Shown here: positions 12,701-24,726 of the stretch, in pieces | How positions within the stretch are numbered: position 1 is the stretch's first letter | How the letters are laid out: each line of letters begins with the position of its first letter | Assembly (NCBI RefSeq): GCF_032854445.1 | Contig: NC_088300.1 | Coordinates: 17,737,570-17,801,569, forward strand | Reading direction: 5' to 3' | DNA from: Liolophura sinensis | Taxonomy: Eukaryota > Mollusca > Polyplacophora > Chitonida > Chitonidae | Length of the DNA: 64,000 nt | Program-made: the position numbers and the translations under genes | Notes under the pieces: generated by a model | What the model was told of the DNA's origin: nothing | Seen by the model: the letters and a program-made list of their open reading frames with translations, nothing else | Database searches by the model: none

Positions 12701-15700
12701 ACCATTATATTAACATGACACAAAATGTTAACAACAAACATTCCTAAACATATGAGGAAAAAGCGAGTCTATCCACAGTTAATCAAGCGCATTTTATTAC
12801 ACGTAAAATTTCATTGCAAAGAATATTGTCACTGTTTGAAAAAAATAGACTTTACCTTGGTTTTTGCAAAGTATTTCCGTCTTTGTCCTTGGCTGGGAAA
12901 GTATGTAGATAAGTGTCATACACCGTCTTCCTGCCTGCCGCCACTTCAGTGGGGTTCGGGTTGGGAACCTGTGGTCCAGAATAATCTATTGATCTGTTTT
13001 CATTCTGTTTTACGCAGAAAATCAGACATAAAACATGTTTTGCACGACAATACCTAGGAGACCAGGATCGTGGATATTGCCACACAATTTGTCCGTTCTA
13101 GTTGCCAAAAATGCATCAAAATGTGTAAACAAAAACAGGTTCAGCGCTAGGCTAAGATAATTTAATGGCTTTCTACTAACATTACTATAAATGTAATTTT
13201 TTACCGTCACATTTGAGGATTTGCAACAAAAGAATAAGAATTAAGGACTATTCTTTGCAAAGAGAGTGTACAATTCTGAAAACGCTTCTCAGTGACTGAA
13301 AACAAAATGTGATAACTGTGCACATTGACGATGATAATAAAGTACACATTTAGTGACAAAGGAAGCATGGTCTCCACTTCCACTAACTCTCACAGACCAA
13401 CCTTTTTGGAGGCCTCATAGATGGTACTGTACAGAAGAGGGGATGCCGCCGTGCGAAGAGAGAAGTTTCCTGAAGCAGTCATAAATTACCAATTATTTCT
13501 TCTTTAAAATAACCGTCGGTGAAAGATTTATATATTTAGGGACAGTGATGCAGACAGACCAAAACGAATTCATATCCTAGATATATATGTGATGCTTAAA
13601 CAGCATGATCTTGAGATTTAATGCTTTTAGTATATCAGCAGCCAACAAGTCAGGTTTCGCCCTGGCGTACAAGCAGTATTATGAGTACCTTGGACAGAGA
13701 TGTCGACATTCAGGTAGGCCACAGCTCTCTCTCCCAGGGATTTGATATATTGCTGGAATAGTCAAAGGTGCATACGCTGTGTAGAGAAAATAAACTAACG
13801 TGCAAATCTGGTTAGATATGCATATACCTAAATTGGAAAATTACTGACTGTTAACTTTGAGGTTCCGCACTGTGTATTCAGTTGATCGTTTTGGTGTCTC
13901 GGATTTGGCAGGGTAGTTGGTCGCCACATAGGTTGATCTGTTCACAAAGGAAAACATTTTGCAAGGCTATTCTCAATCCTGGATTTAGTAGTTTCTCTAC
14001 CCAAGGGAACGATCAAAGTGACGCTTTCGTTATCCTTTGTACTTGCAAAGTTAGCTAGCCAGAATTACTCGGATGAAATTCGAGGTGAATACTTTCCTAC
14101 CTCCACCCATTCCGTTGAGCCGATCAAACCATACTCTTCTGCTCCCCAGCTGCATATCAGGATTGAGCGCCGGGGTTTCCAACCTGAAAGTACGACACAT
14201 TTGGGACATGAGACATTTATAATAAATACCTGTCAGCATAAAAACGCAGAGGCAATGTAACAATAGAGTTTTACACTTTAGACGATAAATAACAATGAAA
14301 CATGAAAACATGTAATGAAGCAGACGCAAACTACTGTTTCAACGATTTATGATATAATTTGACCAGATATCATTACTTAAATTTTACCGGTTCGGACAAG
14401 CTCTGCGAAAACCCTAGACACTTCCATCATGGCGGCAGTTCCGCTGGAGGGGTCGATGGCGCCAAAAACCCATGCGTCTCTATGGTTACCAAGTATAACA
14501 TAGCGATCTGAAAGAGGATATGACATCAGTCATGTGTGCATGACTTAATCTGCATTTTGATCATTGTGGCAATACGTCTGTGTAATTATTGTATAATTGA
14601 TCTTCAGTATTACCAATACATTTGATATTTTAAAGTTACCAAAAGACCCAGCCATTTTCTGTCGGATGTAATGAATTTAAAGAATTTGGCTTGAAGTCAC
14701 GGGTTCAAATTCAGTACTCGCTGGTTCCCTTTACGTCAGAGTATTTGTCAGTTGCGAGGCGGTGGGCACATCGGCTCTACCATACCTGGTTCAATCTCTC
14801 CCCTGATCACAGCCACGGCGTTGTAGGTCTTCTTCAGTGACGTGTACGTGCTCACGTGCAGCTTCACCGTCCTGAGAAAATACAACAAACAGTCACGACT
14901 TCCTCTGTTACTTTCAGACTCGGACTATCTGAGCTACATGGATTTGACCATAACCCAGAATATTTGCTCAGAACTAATTCGGTATCCTTATTATGAACTG
15001 TAGGATATAGGGTCAAACTGCCCTAGCCATATACTCACGTGTTCGCTGTCATAAGACCCCTGATGTTGTAGGATATAGGATCAAACTGCCCTACCCATAT
15101 ACTCACGTGTTCGCTGTCATAAGACCCCTGATGTTGTAGGATATAGGATCAAACTGCCCCTCCCGTGTACTTACGTGTTCGCTGTCATAAGACCCCCGAT
15201 GTTGTAGGATACGTTCGAAATGCCCCGCCCGTGTACTTGCGTGTTCGCTGTCATAAGACCCCCGATGTTGTAGGATATAGGGTCAAACTTCCCTACCCGT
15301 ATATTTAAGTGTTCGGTGTCATAAGACCCCCGATGTTTTAGGACATAGGGTCAAATTTCCCCGCCCGTATACTTACGGGCTGTCATAAGACCCCCGATGT
15401 TGTAGGATACGTTCAAACTGCCCAACCCGTATACTTATGTGTTTTCTGTCATAAGACCCCCGATGTTGTAGGATACGTTCAAATTGCCCCGCCATTCTCC
15501 TGGTGCTTGTAGGTACGTTCAAACTGCCCCACCCGTATACTTACGTGTACGGTGTCATAAGACCCCCGATGTTGAAGGATATAAGGCCAAACTGCCCTAA
15601 CCGTATATTTACGTATACGGTGTCATAAGACCCCTGATGTTGTAGGATATAGGGTCAAATTGCCCCACCCGTATACTTACGTGTTCGTTGTCATAAGACT

Positions 15701-18700
15701 CCCAATGTTGTAGGATATGTTCAAACTGCCCCACCAATATACTTACGTGTTCGATGTCATAAGACCCCCGATGTTGTAGGATACGTTCAAACTGCCCCTC
15801 CAGTCTGGTGGTGCTTGAACTCCACCGAGTTTACTACAATAAACCAGATGACACTCATGAACTCTAAAACTAAGCCAAAATAATACGAACAACAAGTATA
15901 AAACGAATTTATATAAACTTTCTTTCAATTACAAATTAATTAATATTAAACTTAATAATTCGTAAACCATTTAACAAGTTGTATACTATTCTCCAGTATT
16001 GCTGCTGAAAGTCTGGGTATAAGTCACGGAGTAGACCATAGACTGTCACACACGCTATCCATGCACCATGTATTCAGGACTTAGATATATTGTTGTTAAA
16101 CACAATAAATAAACGATACCAAAACTGAAGTTATTCCTTCACAAGACTGGGATATTGTCGTTTCTGTAGAGTTGTCTGTAGATCGTAGGTCTGTAGATTT
16201 TAAGGGTGACATTTTGTAGAAAACCCTCTCTTCAGACGAATCATTTCGCCTGAACACCTATAGAACATTGTTACAGTTAACTTGCCTCAGTAAAACTTCA
16301 GCGTCGCTGTAGCCTATTGGATGGCAGGGAATCGTGGGCAAAACGTCTTCCTCTCTATTTCGGTACGCCGTATCTGCGAGGAACGTGGACAAGCAATGTT
16401 TTAAGTCATTTATAAGGGATTTGGGTATATACCCCGTGTATGGAAACGACAATATCGTGGAAAGTGAACAAACAATGTGTAAGGTAAGCCTAGTTATTAC
16501 ACCTCTGTGCCTTCTTCTCTCGGTACCAACAAATAATAATAATGATCAGCCTACCCTACCTAACACTGAGATACGATACTCACCTCCAGCAGACACTCAC
16601 CTGTAGCCGGGGAGAGCAGACTGCTGTCACCTTATTTATACTGTATCACAATGAAGGCAATTTCAAACTGTGATGATAACCCGCTGTATCAGCCCTACCT
16701 AACACTGAGATACGATACTCACCTCCAGCAGACACTCACCTGTAGCCGGGGAGAGCAGACTGCTGTCACCTTATTTATACTGTATCACAATGAAGGCCAT
16801 TTCAGGCTCTGATGATAACCCGCTGTATCAGCCCAACTTAACACTGACACTCAAAATCACTCGTCGCCAAGTTTTTGGGTAGATCGATGTGACCTTACAC
16901 CGTTTCGAATCGAAGCCAGTGTAGTCTGTGATGATAATCCGCTATATTAGTCATCCTTACGCTGACACTCAAAATCACTCGCCGCCAAATATTCCTGGGT
17001 GAGCAGACCAGTGTGACCTTACACCGTTTCAGATCGAAGCCAGTTCAGGTCAGGAAAATAACACGCTTAATTAGTCAATGCTTATACTGAGATACGATAC
17101 TCACCCGTAGCCGGGTATCCCTGGGTGAGCGGGTCCCCTGAGCCCAAATAAATCGATCCCCGCTGGACCCCTGTGTCAGGCAGCCACCAGTCTTCCGGGT
17201 AGACCTTAGGGTCAGTACCCCAGGTATAGTCTTTTGGGTCCGAGTACAGAATAACGCCAGTGGCTCCATATCTGGTGGCTATATTTACCTGTGATGTTTA
17301 CAGATGATACATGCTCAAATCACACTCATTATGTATATTTAGAAATGTATTATACTGTGGTATAATTCAGTGAGAGTTTTTAGTCGTACCAAAGGAATCC
17401 TCGAAACAGAAATTCCAGGTCAATTATCTCCAGGTCAGTTCCCCAAAACGACGTATGACACAAACCACCAAAGAACTAAGAAAATATGTACGAAAAAGTA
17501 CGAAAATAGGACGGAATCATGCAAAGACAAGAAGTCAACAGTTTTCATTGATGTTGGAAATACGCAGGGTAAGTTCTAGGCGACTGAGCGGAATCAGTAT
17601 TCAAATCGTGTAACATGCTAGACCATCAGTTGTCGACAACAAAATATGTATATCAGCGATACCGATCTGAAGTCAGTTGAAACCACCGCCCTTTGTCAGG
17701 TAAAACAAATCTGCTGACATAAGACGGTAGTTGATTAACGGAAACTGTCTCTTTCCTTATATTCAAACACCCTAACCGGTGTATATTGATGGGGCGGGTG
17801 TGTCAAAAGATATATATGCATACACCTCTGCTTGTCAGGATATGCTATTGGTTTTCCATTATTTCTATACAACACATTCATTTGATAATGTAGCTAATGA
17901 TCACAGCATGAGATTTTTACACTTATGAAGGGAAATCATTCATTTAAATTTTACTGCCATCCTATCAATGATATACTCCTCAACATGGTGTAGAGATCAA
18001 TTAAAATTGTCAAATATTTATTGTACAGTAAGTCTTACCTTGTCGCCCCGAAAGATTTTCCCATACCGAGATATGACGATTTTTCCAGAAACGGTGACAT
18101 TTATGGAGAGAAGATAGTTAAAATCTTCTACTCTGGCGTAATTCACGTAGATAAGGTCTCCCTGAGGAGGCAAAGCAGTAGGGAAATACACTGAAAACTC
18201 CACTACTAACTAGATGAAGAGGCGGCGGTAGCGTATTGCCCAAATACTGCTCACCCAGATGCAAAAGCATTTCCACGTCGATGATCACCTACCATGAATT
18301 ACCCATGGTCATCAAATAACAAAGATTTAAATACACATTAAATAAAAGTCAATATATCTCATCGCCATCATCTACGTGTGAAGGATTAAAATTGTATAAC
18401 ATGACAAAGTTTGTAGTAATTGACAAGATCGATAAAGAGTAATTTTTTTCAGGGAAAGTTGAATTGTATTAGCTTGACATAATATTTTTACAAAACCTTT
18501 CTTATGAGAAGTCCCCAGTGATATACTTAAGGCATTTGTACCATGTAATTGTACACTTATTGATATGCTAGTGTATGTTACCTGAGAAGTAAATACTATG
18601 CAAATTCAGGGTCAATTTGTGGATGAACAGCATATCTGTCAACATTTTTTCCAAGAATACAGTGCACAAAACTAATTTATTTATTGGTAAATTAACAGGG

Positions 18701-20674
18701 TTTCCGACGTTTTAGAAAGATGTCTTTTCAAAGACCTTCATGATTTCATTACAAAAATATGGCTTATATTACAAGTTAATTGTTCACCTCGACGTCAGCT
18801 TTTGGGGAATAGGCATTGAAGGGCAAGACGACGTCAGATTTGTTCTCCTTATCGGTAAGAATCTGCTCAGCTATCACTGACGTAAACGTTACATCACCAG
18901 TCTCGTTGATGAACTGTACAACGTTCGGATCCGTTTCGTTAGGGTAAGACAACAGGATGTTGTAAGGGGTCAGCTTGGTTTCAGTATAGCCCAGCGTTTT
19001 CCAGTAATCTAGGAGTTGTTGCGCTTGACGCAAGTCCGCAGCCGTGCCCGCCAGGTGTGGCGCTGACGTCAGATTTCTGCGGAACATAATCATGCATGTG
19101 ACAGGAAGTGAGCAGACGTGGCAGGGATTCTATAACCCACACAACACATCACGTATGTTACTTGTTCCATAATTCAGTTCCATTGTCTATACTTACTTAT
19201 TATACTTAATAATCATACGAGTTTATATACTCACTGGTACACGGAGCAAAACGGGTCTTCATTTGAAATACCAACAGAGCAACCGCTCAAACATCGAGTT
19301 GAATACAATACGTATTGAATATAACGCAATATACTACGCACCAAAAAGGACCGAACATAAAATTATGTTAGCAGCAGAATGTTACTCCGGCACTACACAC
19401 AACATAACCGACAGTAAAAACAGAGATAAACCGTGTGTACCACCTACGTTAACACAATGTTTTACTTCACAATGTAGAATACTCAGAAAGTAGCCTAAAA
19501 TTGTTCATAATTATTAACTGGTTAATGTACAAAAATTTCTCGATCGGGGCACTCTATGATTATTGGGTACAGGTCTGTGTAACAGATGTTAATTATCAAC
19601 TGATCTACTTAGATATCTCGTCAGGCTCTTGTCAAACTGAAACGAAATATTTCATTTTTTGAAAAAAAAAAAGGCGGAAGGAAAACAAATAAAGAGTAGG
19701 GTAGCTTAACAAAACTAATGAGCCTGTTTCATTGAATGAATATTTGGGCATTATTCGGCTTTATATCATAAGCTTTCCAAGAATCCCAGAAGTACAAACT
19801 TAACATTCTACATAAAGTGGCATATAATGTGTACATACACTTCTTATAAGCATACACCAAAGAATGTATCGTCGTCATACGACTGAAAGATTGATACGTA
19901 TGACGTTGAACCCCAAGCACTCACTTACTGACCAATGAATGTACGTCATTTTCTTCAGGGAGACGCGCCAGGTATAGCTATCAAAGCCAAACACTCGTCA
20001 CATTTGTACGCCGGGATTTATTACAGCACAGAGGTCGTGTCCTCCATTCATTTCCACGATACTCACGTGACAGCGGCATCTCAAACAGAAATGTACTCAA
20101 TCGACAACTGGCTCAAGAACACGTGAATTTATTTATGTATTTGATTTATTTCATTGATGTTTTACGCCGTAACCAGATGGGTTATTTTACGATGGTGTTT
20201 TACGCCGTTCTCAAGAGTATTTGAACTCACCTGAATATAATGCTATAATGCTGGCCGCTGTCCTATAAGTGAAATATTCTCTAGTACGGCGTAAAACACG
20301 AATCAAATAAATAAATAAAGAGACTTGTGAGCCCCCATGGTTAAACACATGCTCTATTAACACTAATACCTTAAGTTCTCTCTAATGTTCTCTGGATCCA
20401 TCAACTTGATGATGCTGTCCGTGATCCTAGGGTCGCCATCCTGGATCAGCGCCTGCGGTACCCCCGGGAGGAAGACGCCGTCTTGGAATGGGGGCGTGCT
20501 ACATTCCGCCGGGGACCGGGAATTACCTTCACTCCCTTCTCCCCGGTCTATTGCAAATCGTCCAATGAGAATGCCAATAACAAAGCCAACAATCAAGGCG
20601 ACGACAGCGATAATGGCAAAATATTTTCTGTTGCTTGTCTTCTTGAATGAGATTTCCTCGCTTAACCGATCCAT
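6709..20674 (-). CDS. NAALAD2-like: Glutamate carboxypeptidase II-like M28B peptidase, complete, 18 exons, 781 aa
   Basis: Exons, 5' to 3' on minus: 20674-20370, 19076-18788, 18161-18039, 17288-17105, 16373-16286, 15833-15747, 14871-14786, 14507-14388, 14183-14101, 13752-13689, 13469-13402, 12968-12856, 12032-11942, 11471-11382, 10146-9978, 8895-8814, 8283-8191, 6919-6709. They sum to 2346 nt (781 codons plus TAA) with matching phases throughout. Seen: cytoplasmic tail, anchor at about 18-38, protease-associated region in exons 3-4 ([21 protein letters not shown]), M28 core in exons 6-14, dimerisation-like helices in exons 15-18 ([32 protein letters not shown]). Zinc ligands by alignment from memory: H396 and D406 ([13 protein letters not shown]), E444 with base E443 (WGAEEYG), D472 (NVDISVQG), H579 (PLYHSAYET). 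Exons 5 and 16 end in GC donors. Role by family: extracellular zinc removal of C-terminal glutamate. Odd: two substrate-pocket positions differ from human GCPII (see findings). FOLH1 versus NAALAD2 orthology is not resolved. Confidence 0.94.
8411..8525 (+). repeat. SINE 3'-end fragment in intron 16
   Basis: Reads CCCCCGGGCTGTGCCCGG, TCATAATGCTGGCCGCC, then ATAAGTGATAATATTC and GTAAAACAACAATCAAATAA. It is the 3' half of the SINE family and lies between exons 16 and 17 of the GCPII-like gene. Confidence 0.85.
10612..11262. repeat. Minisatellite, 20-21-bp unit, intron 14 of GCPII-like gene
   Basis: About 30 tandem copies of GACAGTGTTTAACCCAACGA and its 21-bp variant with TCCAACGA. It begins about 120 bases intronward of the exon 14 donor (11381). 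The unit does not resemble the exon 14 end, so unlike the arrays after exons 4 and 6 it is not donor-derived. Confidence 0.96.
11728..11810 (+). repeat. SINE 3'-end fragment in intron 13
   Basis: Contains TCCCAGTATAATGTTGATCG, CGTATAAGTGAAACATTC and GTACGGTGTAAAACACCAAT. It is a diverged 3' piece of the SINE family. Confidence 0.7.
12209..12275 (+). repeat. Second dispersed repeat family (GAGTGAGTGCTTGGGGTTTA)
   Basis: GAGTGAGTGCTTGGGGTTTA is followed by AGGTCGTACTCAACAATTTT and TCAGTCATATGACGACG. A related copy in reverse orientation lies at 19862-19932. The two share the order of words, so this is a dispersed element distinct from the GTATAAGTGAAATATTC SINE. Its class is not determined. 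Confidence 0.6.
14999..15746 (-). repeat. Tandem array of exon-6 3' end plus splice donor, intron 6
   Basis: Immediately downstream of the genuine exon 6 donor (15747|15746) the intron holds about ten further units of roughly 65-75 bp, one of them truncated near 15490. Each repeats the end of exon 6 and its donor: on minus CCTACAACATCGGGGGTC, TTATGACAGCGAACAC and GTAAGTATAC. The genuine copy reads TTATGACATCGAACAC|GTAAGT. GTCATAAGAC on plus marks each unit (for example near 15048, 15115, 15183, 15249, 15320). Several units keep a usable GTAAGT or GTGAGT donor. No second acceptor was seen inside the units, so extra exons are not predicted. Confidence 0.93.
16545..17104 (-). repeat. Tandem array derived from exon-4 3' end and donor, intron 4
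   Basis: Four degenerate units lie just downstream of the genuine exon 4 donor. Two of about 143 bp (about 16549-16691 and 16692-16834) are close to identical; two of about 115-125 bp (about 16835-17070) are more diverged. They share words with the exon 4 boundary: plus-strand GATACGATACTCACC, ACTCACCTGTAGCCGGG and TCCTGGGTGAGC, against the genuine ATACTCACCCGTAGCCGGG at about 17096-17114. Units 1-2 retain a strong donor on minus (GGCTACAG|GTGAGT). Confidence 0.85.
19862..19932 (-). repeat. Second dispersed repeat family, reverse copy in intron 1
   Basis: Contains CGTCGTCATACGACTGAAAG and ACGTTGAACCCCAAGCACTC followed by ACTTACTGACC, the reverse complement of the word order at 12209-12275. 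Confidence 0.55.
20128..20325. repeat. Two SINE fragments head to head in intron 1
   Basis: 20128-20180 is a reverse fragment (TTTATTTATGTATTTGATTT, then GATGTTTTACGCCGT) with a second reverse piece GGTGTTTTACGCCGTTCTCA at about 20191-20210. 20225-20325 is a forward 3' end (ATAATGCTGGCCGCTG, CTATAAGTGAAATATTC, ACGGCGTAAAACACGAATCA, AAATAAATAAATAAA). This suggests nested or adjacent insertions just inside intron 1 of the GCPII-like gene, near its exon 1 donor. Confidence 0.75.
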
Positions 20675-21080
20675 ATCGCCGATGTGTGCTACCTTATAAG
20701 CTTATCTGTACTCAAAGCCCTGCACTATCTGAGATGTCGTCTGGATTCAACGCCACAACCCTCAGTCTATAACTCGTCCCCTTAGTAGAGCTGGTAGGAT
20801 TTCACACAGATGCTTACACAGTTAGCTGTATTCAGGTCAGCTTCTCCTGGCGTCAGCTCATATTCCTATTGTTCGGATATAGTGGAACGATTTTCAGAAG
20901 AAGCACTCTGACTGACCAGTATAAGGCTGAAATCTGCAAACAACTCAACATTAATATTCCGTTACTTAAGTACAGGTTTCTCCAGGCTAAGCAGTTTCGG
21001 TGTCAGGTAAACATTGAGTATTCATCTGACCTGACATGATGTTCTATAGCCTCGCCCTGTGGTTTATGAATGCAAGCTCT
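20675..21080 (-). promoter_or_regulatory. 5' flank of GCPII-like gene B
   Basis: Upstream of the ATG at 20674, with recognisable similarity to the flank of paralogue A (about 4498-4870), notably CAGGTTTCTCCAGGCTAAGC and TTTCGGTGTCAGGTAAACAT. No convincing TATA box was seen, so the start of transcription is not assigned. Confidence 0.4.
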
Positions 21081-21452
21081 TTATTGTCTGTTTTACATAC
21101 ACTGTAAATCCTGCATAACTCATGTAAGCTGGTCTATTAAAGCTTGTTTATCTTCCTGTCTTAACATGTTTGTGGTTTAAACATGAACTTCGGCTGCACG
21201 TTAAAATCATAAATTCGGTCACGTAACTCGTGTCCACGACTAAATCTACGCACACCTCTCATTTACAACGAGCTTATCAGCATAATGTTTAATGTTGAAG
21301 AGTAGTGTACTTTCTGCAGTTTATCTGTATACATATTGTGGATTCACACCTATATAAGTTATGTATTATTGAGATTGGAAATCGGGTCGTGAGGCTTTAT
21401 TATCGGGTTAAGATGCTTGCGTTCCAATCGTTAGTGCCACATGAGACGTTTA

Positions 21453-21720
21453 GGGCTTTCGTGGCTCAGCTGGTTAGCTCGCTAGCGCATCGTGGAGGAC
21501 CTAGGAGCCTCCAACCGATGCGGTCGCAGTGAGTTCAAGTCGAGCTCATGCTGGCTTCCTCTCCGGCCGTACGTGGGAAGGTCGTACAGCAACCTGCGGA
21601 TTGTCGTGGGTTTCTCCACTGTGCCTGGTTTCCTCTGACCATAATGCTGGGCGCCGTCCTAAAAGAGAAATATTCTTGAGTACGGTATAAAACACCAATC
21701 AAATAAATCAAATAAATAAA
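21453..21720 (+). repeat. Full-length tRNA-derived SINE
   Basis: The head is tRNA-like: GTGGCTCAGCTGGTTAGC fits a pol III box A and GTGAGTTCAAGTC fits a box B, about 50 bases apart. The body runs through CTCATGCTGGCTTCCTCTCC, ACGTGGGAAGGTC, CAACCTGCGGAT and GTCGTGGGTTTC. The 3' part has ACCATAATGCTGG, GAGAAATATTCTTGAGTACG and ACACCAATCAAATAA, with an AAATAAATCAAATAAATAAA tail. It is the reference copy for the fragments elsewhere in the window. Family knowledge: such SINEs are moved by a partner LINE, not seen here. Confidence 0.88.
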
Positions 21721-23202
21721 CACACGAGACGTTCAGTCCCATTTAATATCGGTCACAGAGCTTTCTAGATTCCTCTGCGTCCACAGTTCGATGTTTAAGG
21801 CCTTGGTGGCAATATGTAGCCGACGGTGTGGTCTTGCATCAGGTTCACTAGATATCTCCCACCAGCATGATGTGTGTCAAATTCTTAGGAGTTCGCCTAT
21901 TCCCTCTAAGCGAGTATAACCTAGGGAGTTAAAACGAGAGTGAAAAGTCGCAATGAGTGTTTACTTCCAATGGGTTGATATCAGTTGCCAGTCGCAGGTT
22001 TTTGTCGCTGTCGGTCGGTAGTTTGTTGACATGTTAAAAAACCCGGCGTTATCCGCCGCTGGTCGTTTAGTTTGTCGGAATGTACTCGTGCTATAATTTT
22101 TTTTTCTCACTCACACTTGTAAATCGCAGCGTTTATCACTAGATTTTGTGTGTGTGTGTGTGTGAATCATCGAGAGAATTTAACACGATAACGCTTTGTT
22201 GCTCTTTGGAATGTCCAGAGATGCAATGTTGTATAGAGAAACAAAGGCAGGAAAGGACTGGGGTCTCAATGATGGCCGCAAACATCGGCCATATATGTGA
22301 TCACTTTGTTGGCTACTGGTCTTGTATACATTCGCCGGAGACCGATTGAGACACGTATTATAATATCCCTTAAACTACACTTGCTTTTATGGGAGAGATA
22401 TACGCAAGGAGTGATCCGTTACGTTTTTCTAGGATGCGTTATGTTTTTCTGCGATACGTTGATATATTTCTGTATCTCACTGTGTCTTTCTGCGATACAT
22501 TGGATTTTTTTATGATATATCGGTATGTCTTTGACACGTTTGTATTTCTAGGATACGTTTGTATTTCTCTAATGCGTTTGTATTTCTCTAATACTTTTGT
22601 ATTTCTCTCACCTACTGGCATTTACGTTTCTGTGGTCAGCTGTGTCGTTCTAGAATACGCTATTCTTTCTGCTGTATACTTATACTTACATATGTATGTC
22701 ATCCGTAGTTACTGTGGTCAACCACAGATCTTATCTCGGTTTCACATAACACCTTGGATCTGAAATCAATGGTTCAACGGGTGCAAATTGATTAGACTCA
22801 GAGACTCATATTTAAAGTTTATAAAGGTCATGATCATTTTTTTACCAATCAAAATAATTTTTTTTATTATTTCGTTACATTCCTTTTGGTATTTTTGTCA
22901 TTTTTTATTATTATGTTCATTTCACGTTTCCTTCAGCTGACAACAGGTGGTCGACAGGAAAAAGTTATGAGCGAAACTGTATGATATATCTGATGTCACC
23001 GAGTAAATATTGTAGTCATCAAGGAATAACATCCCCCTTGTTGTTTTCCTGTTTCCGATCACAACCCCTACCACAATTGTGAGAAGACGCTCGGCTATAT
23101 GATACTTTTAAACTGTTCACAGTTATGTGAAGACAAAAACGTACTTAAAGAAAAGGAGTTAGCAAGCTAGAAGGGCGTAATATCCCCAGGTGCCTCTAAC
23201 CA

Positions 23203-23343
23203 ATAGCAGTCGTCGTGAGATCAAGTTCAGCTCATGCTAGCTTCCTCGCGGGCCGTAAGTGGGAAGGTCTGCCTGCAACTTGCGGATAGTCGTGGGTTTC
23301 CCCCCATCCGGTTTCCTCCCACCATAATGCTGGCCACCGTTTA
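23203..23343 (+). repeat. SINE, 5'- and 3'-truncated copy
   Basis: Begins near AATAGCAGTCGTCGTGAGAT and runs through CTCATGCTAGCTTCCTCGCG, AGTGGGAAGGTCTGCC, GTCGTGGGTTTCCCCCC and CACCATAATGCTGGCCACCG. It stops before the GTATAAGTG block. Confidence 0.85.
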
Positions 23344-24726
23344 GAGGTAGGTACAGAGTACAGTGTGGTCCATACATGTAAGCAAATCTGCAAGTACATA
23401 TACCACCATCTATTTAAGATTATATTTATACCTTTCAAATTGTCCAGTTATCCTTATGATAAGTCTCCTTCTTTTTTTCTACTACCATAAAACAAGAACA
23501 AAGACAGGAATGTGTGTCAACACAAACAATGGAACTGAAGCACGTGATCTTCACACCAACCGTATCAAGAAATGCTAGATGAAGTGAAGTTACAGAGTTA
23601 GCTCCCCTCACTGTGCAGACCTGTGCAGATCAATATAACAACACACCCTTTAACAAATCTGTTTTAGAACCACGCATACATAATTTATCCGACTTTAAAC
23701 TGATCTTGCCTAAGTGAAAACACGTCACTGTTCTTATGTAACCGTGCGGCGATGATAAGAGACATGATAATTTATAATATATATGACTGTTACATATTTA
23801 GGCTGAATATTTAAGTGGTGTGATATTCACTCAGATAACTTGTATGATTTAACGTGTGAAAGTTACACAGACTTTCCTCACAAAGTGTTCACCGACAAAC
23901 GGACTGATATTAGGTCAAATGTGCTGTTGTGATATTCAAACTGAGAAAAAAAAAACAAAGAAAAACTGTGGTTTCTGTATTTCTTGTTTAAGCACATGCT
24001 ATACTGATAGCGAACTGACACGATGCCTCACCAGGCGAAGGGAGCCTCGTGTGCGAAAAGTCCAGGCCTCAGTCCTGATCATCATTTCTAGAAGTGTATA
24101 TCTTTAGCTTTGCGCTTATCATATGTAGGGGATTTTTCATCAGAAACTGGCATGAACGCCTCCCTAACTGCCTTTTTACACATACAGATATATAATATTC
24201 TCACTTACACAATAGTTGTGACGTCACCCTATTGTCAAACTGTCTTTTAAGGAAACTACAGATTCTGGAAAGTACAGAACGACGGAGAACTTGGTTTACA
24301 GAGACAACAAAATCAGTATTACATGGTGAAATAATGCACAGTGTTATGTGGTCTGGATCTTAGAAAGCTGTCACTCACTGCGCCAGCCCAGCCTTGCATA
24401 AGACACGCATGCAACCCACTGCCTTTGTCATGCAAATGTCATAGCATGTTTTACCGGGATACTGTCCTGTTCAGTTAGCACATGTGTTCAAAGGTCCAAG
24501 ACACTTGCACGCAGATAACCGACACAAGTTAACTAGGCTTGCATATATAAGACAACCGGCTATAAATTCACGAATGTGTTACATAAAAAACGATAATAAA
24601 GTGTTTAGCCTTGTTGATATATATAGTCCATATTCACAGCATAAAATAGGGCAATTTATGTCAAATGTTTACTCCTGTATCATCTGAATAATGTAGAAAG
24701 TCACTCAGATACATAAATGCTTTTAG

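Noticed and set aside
13850-13945. Possible extra GCPII-like exon between exons 9 and 10
   Set aside because: An AG-bounded stretch exists, but the translation does not match the family and exon 9 joins exon 10 in phase without it.
21453-21540. Possible tRNA gene (box A- and box B-like motifs)
   Set aside because: Internal pol III motifs are present, but the acceptor and anticodon stems do not fold as a tRNA and the sequence continues into the SINE body.
22385-22620. Possible minisatellite or membrane-protein frame (VFLGYVCISLMRLYF)
   Set aside because: Degenerate short T-rich repeats; too irregular for a clear unit, and the frame is composition-driven.
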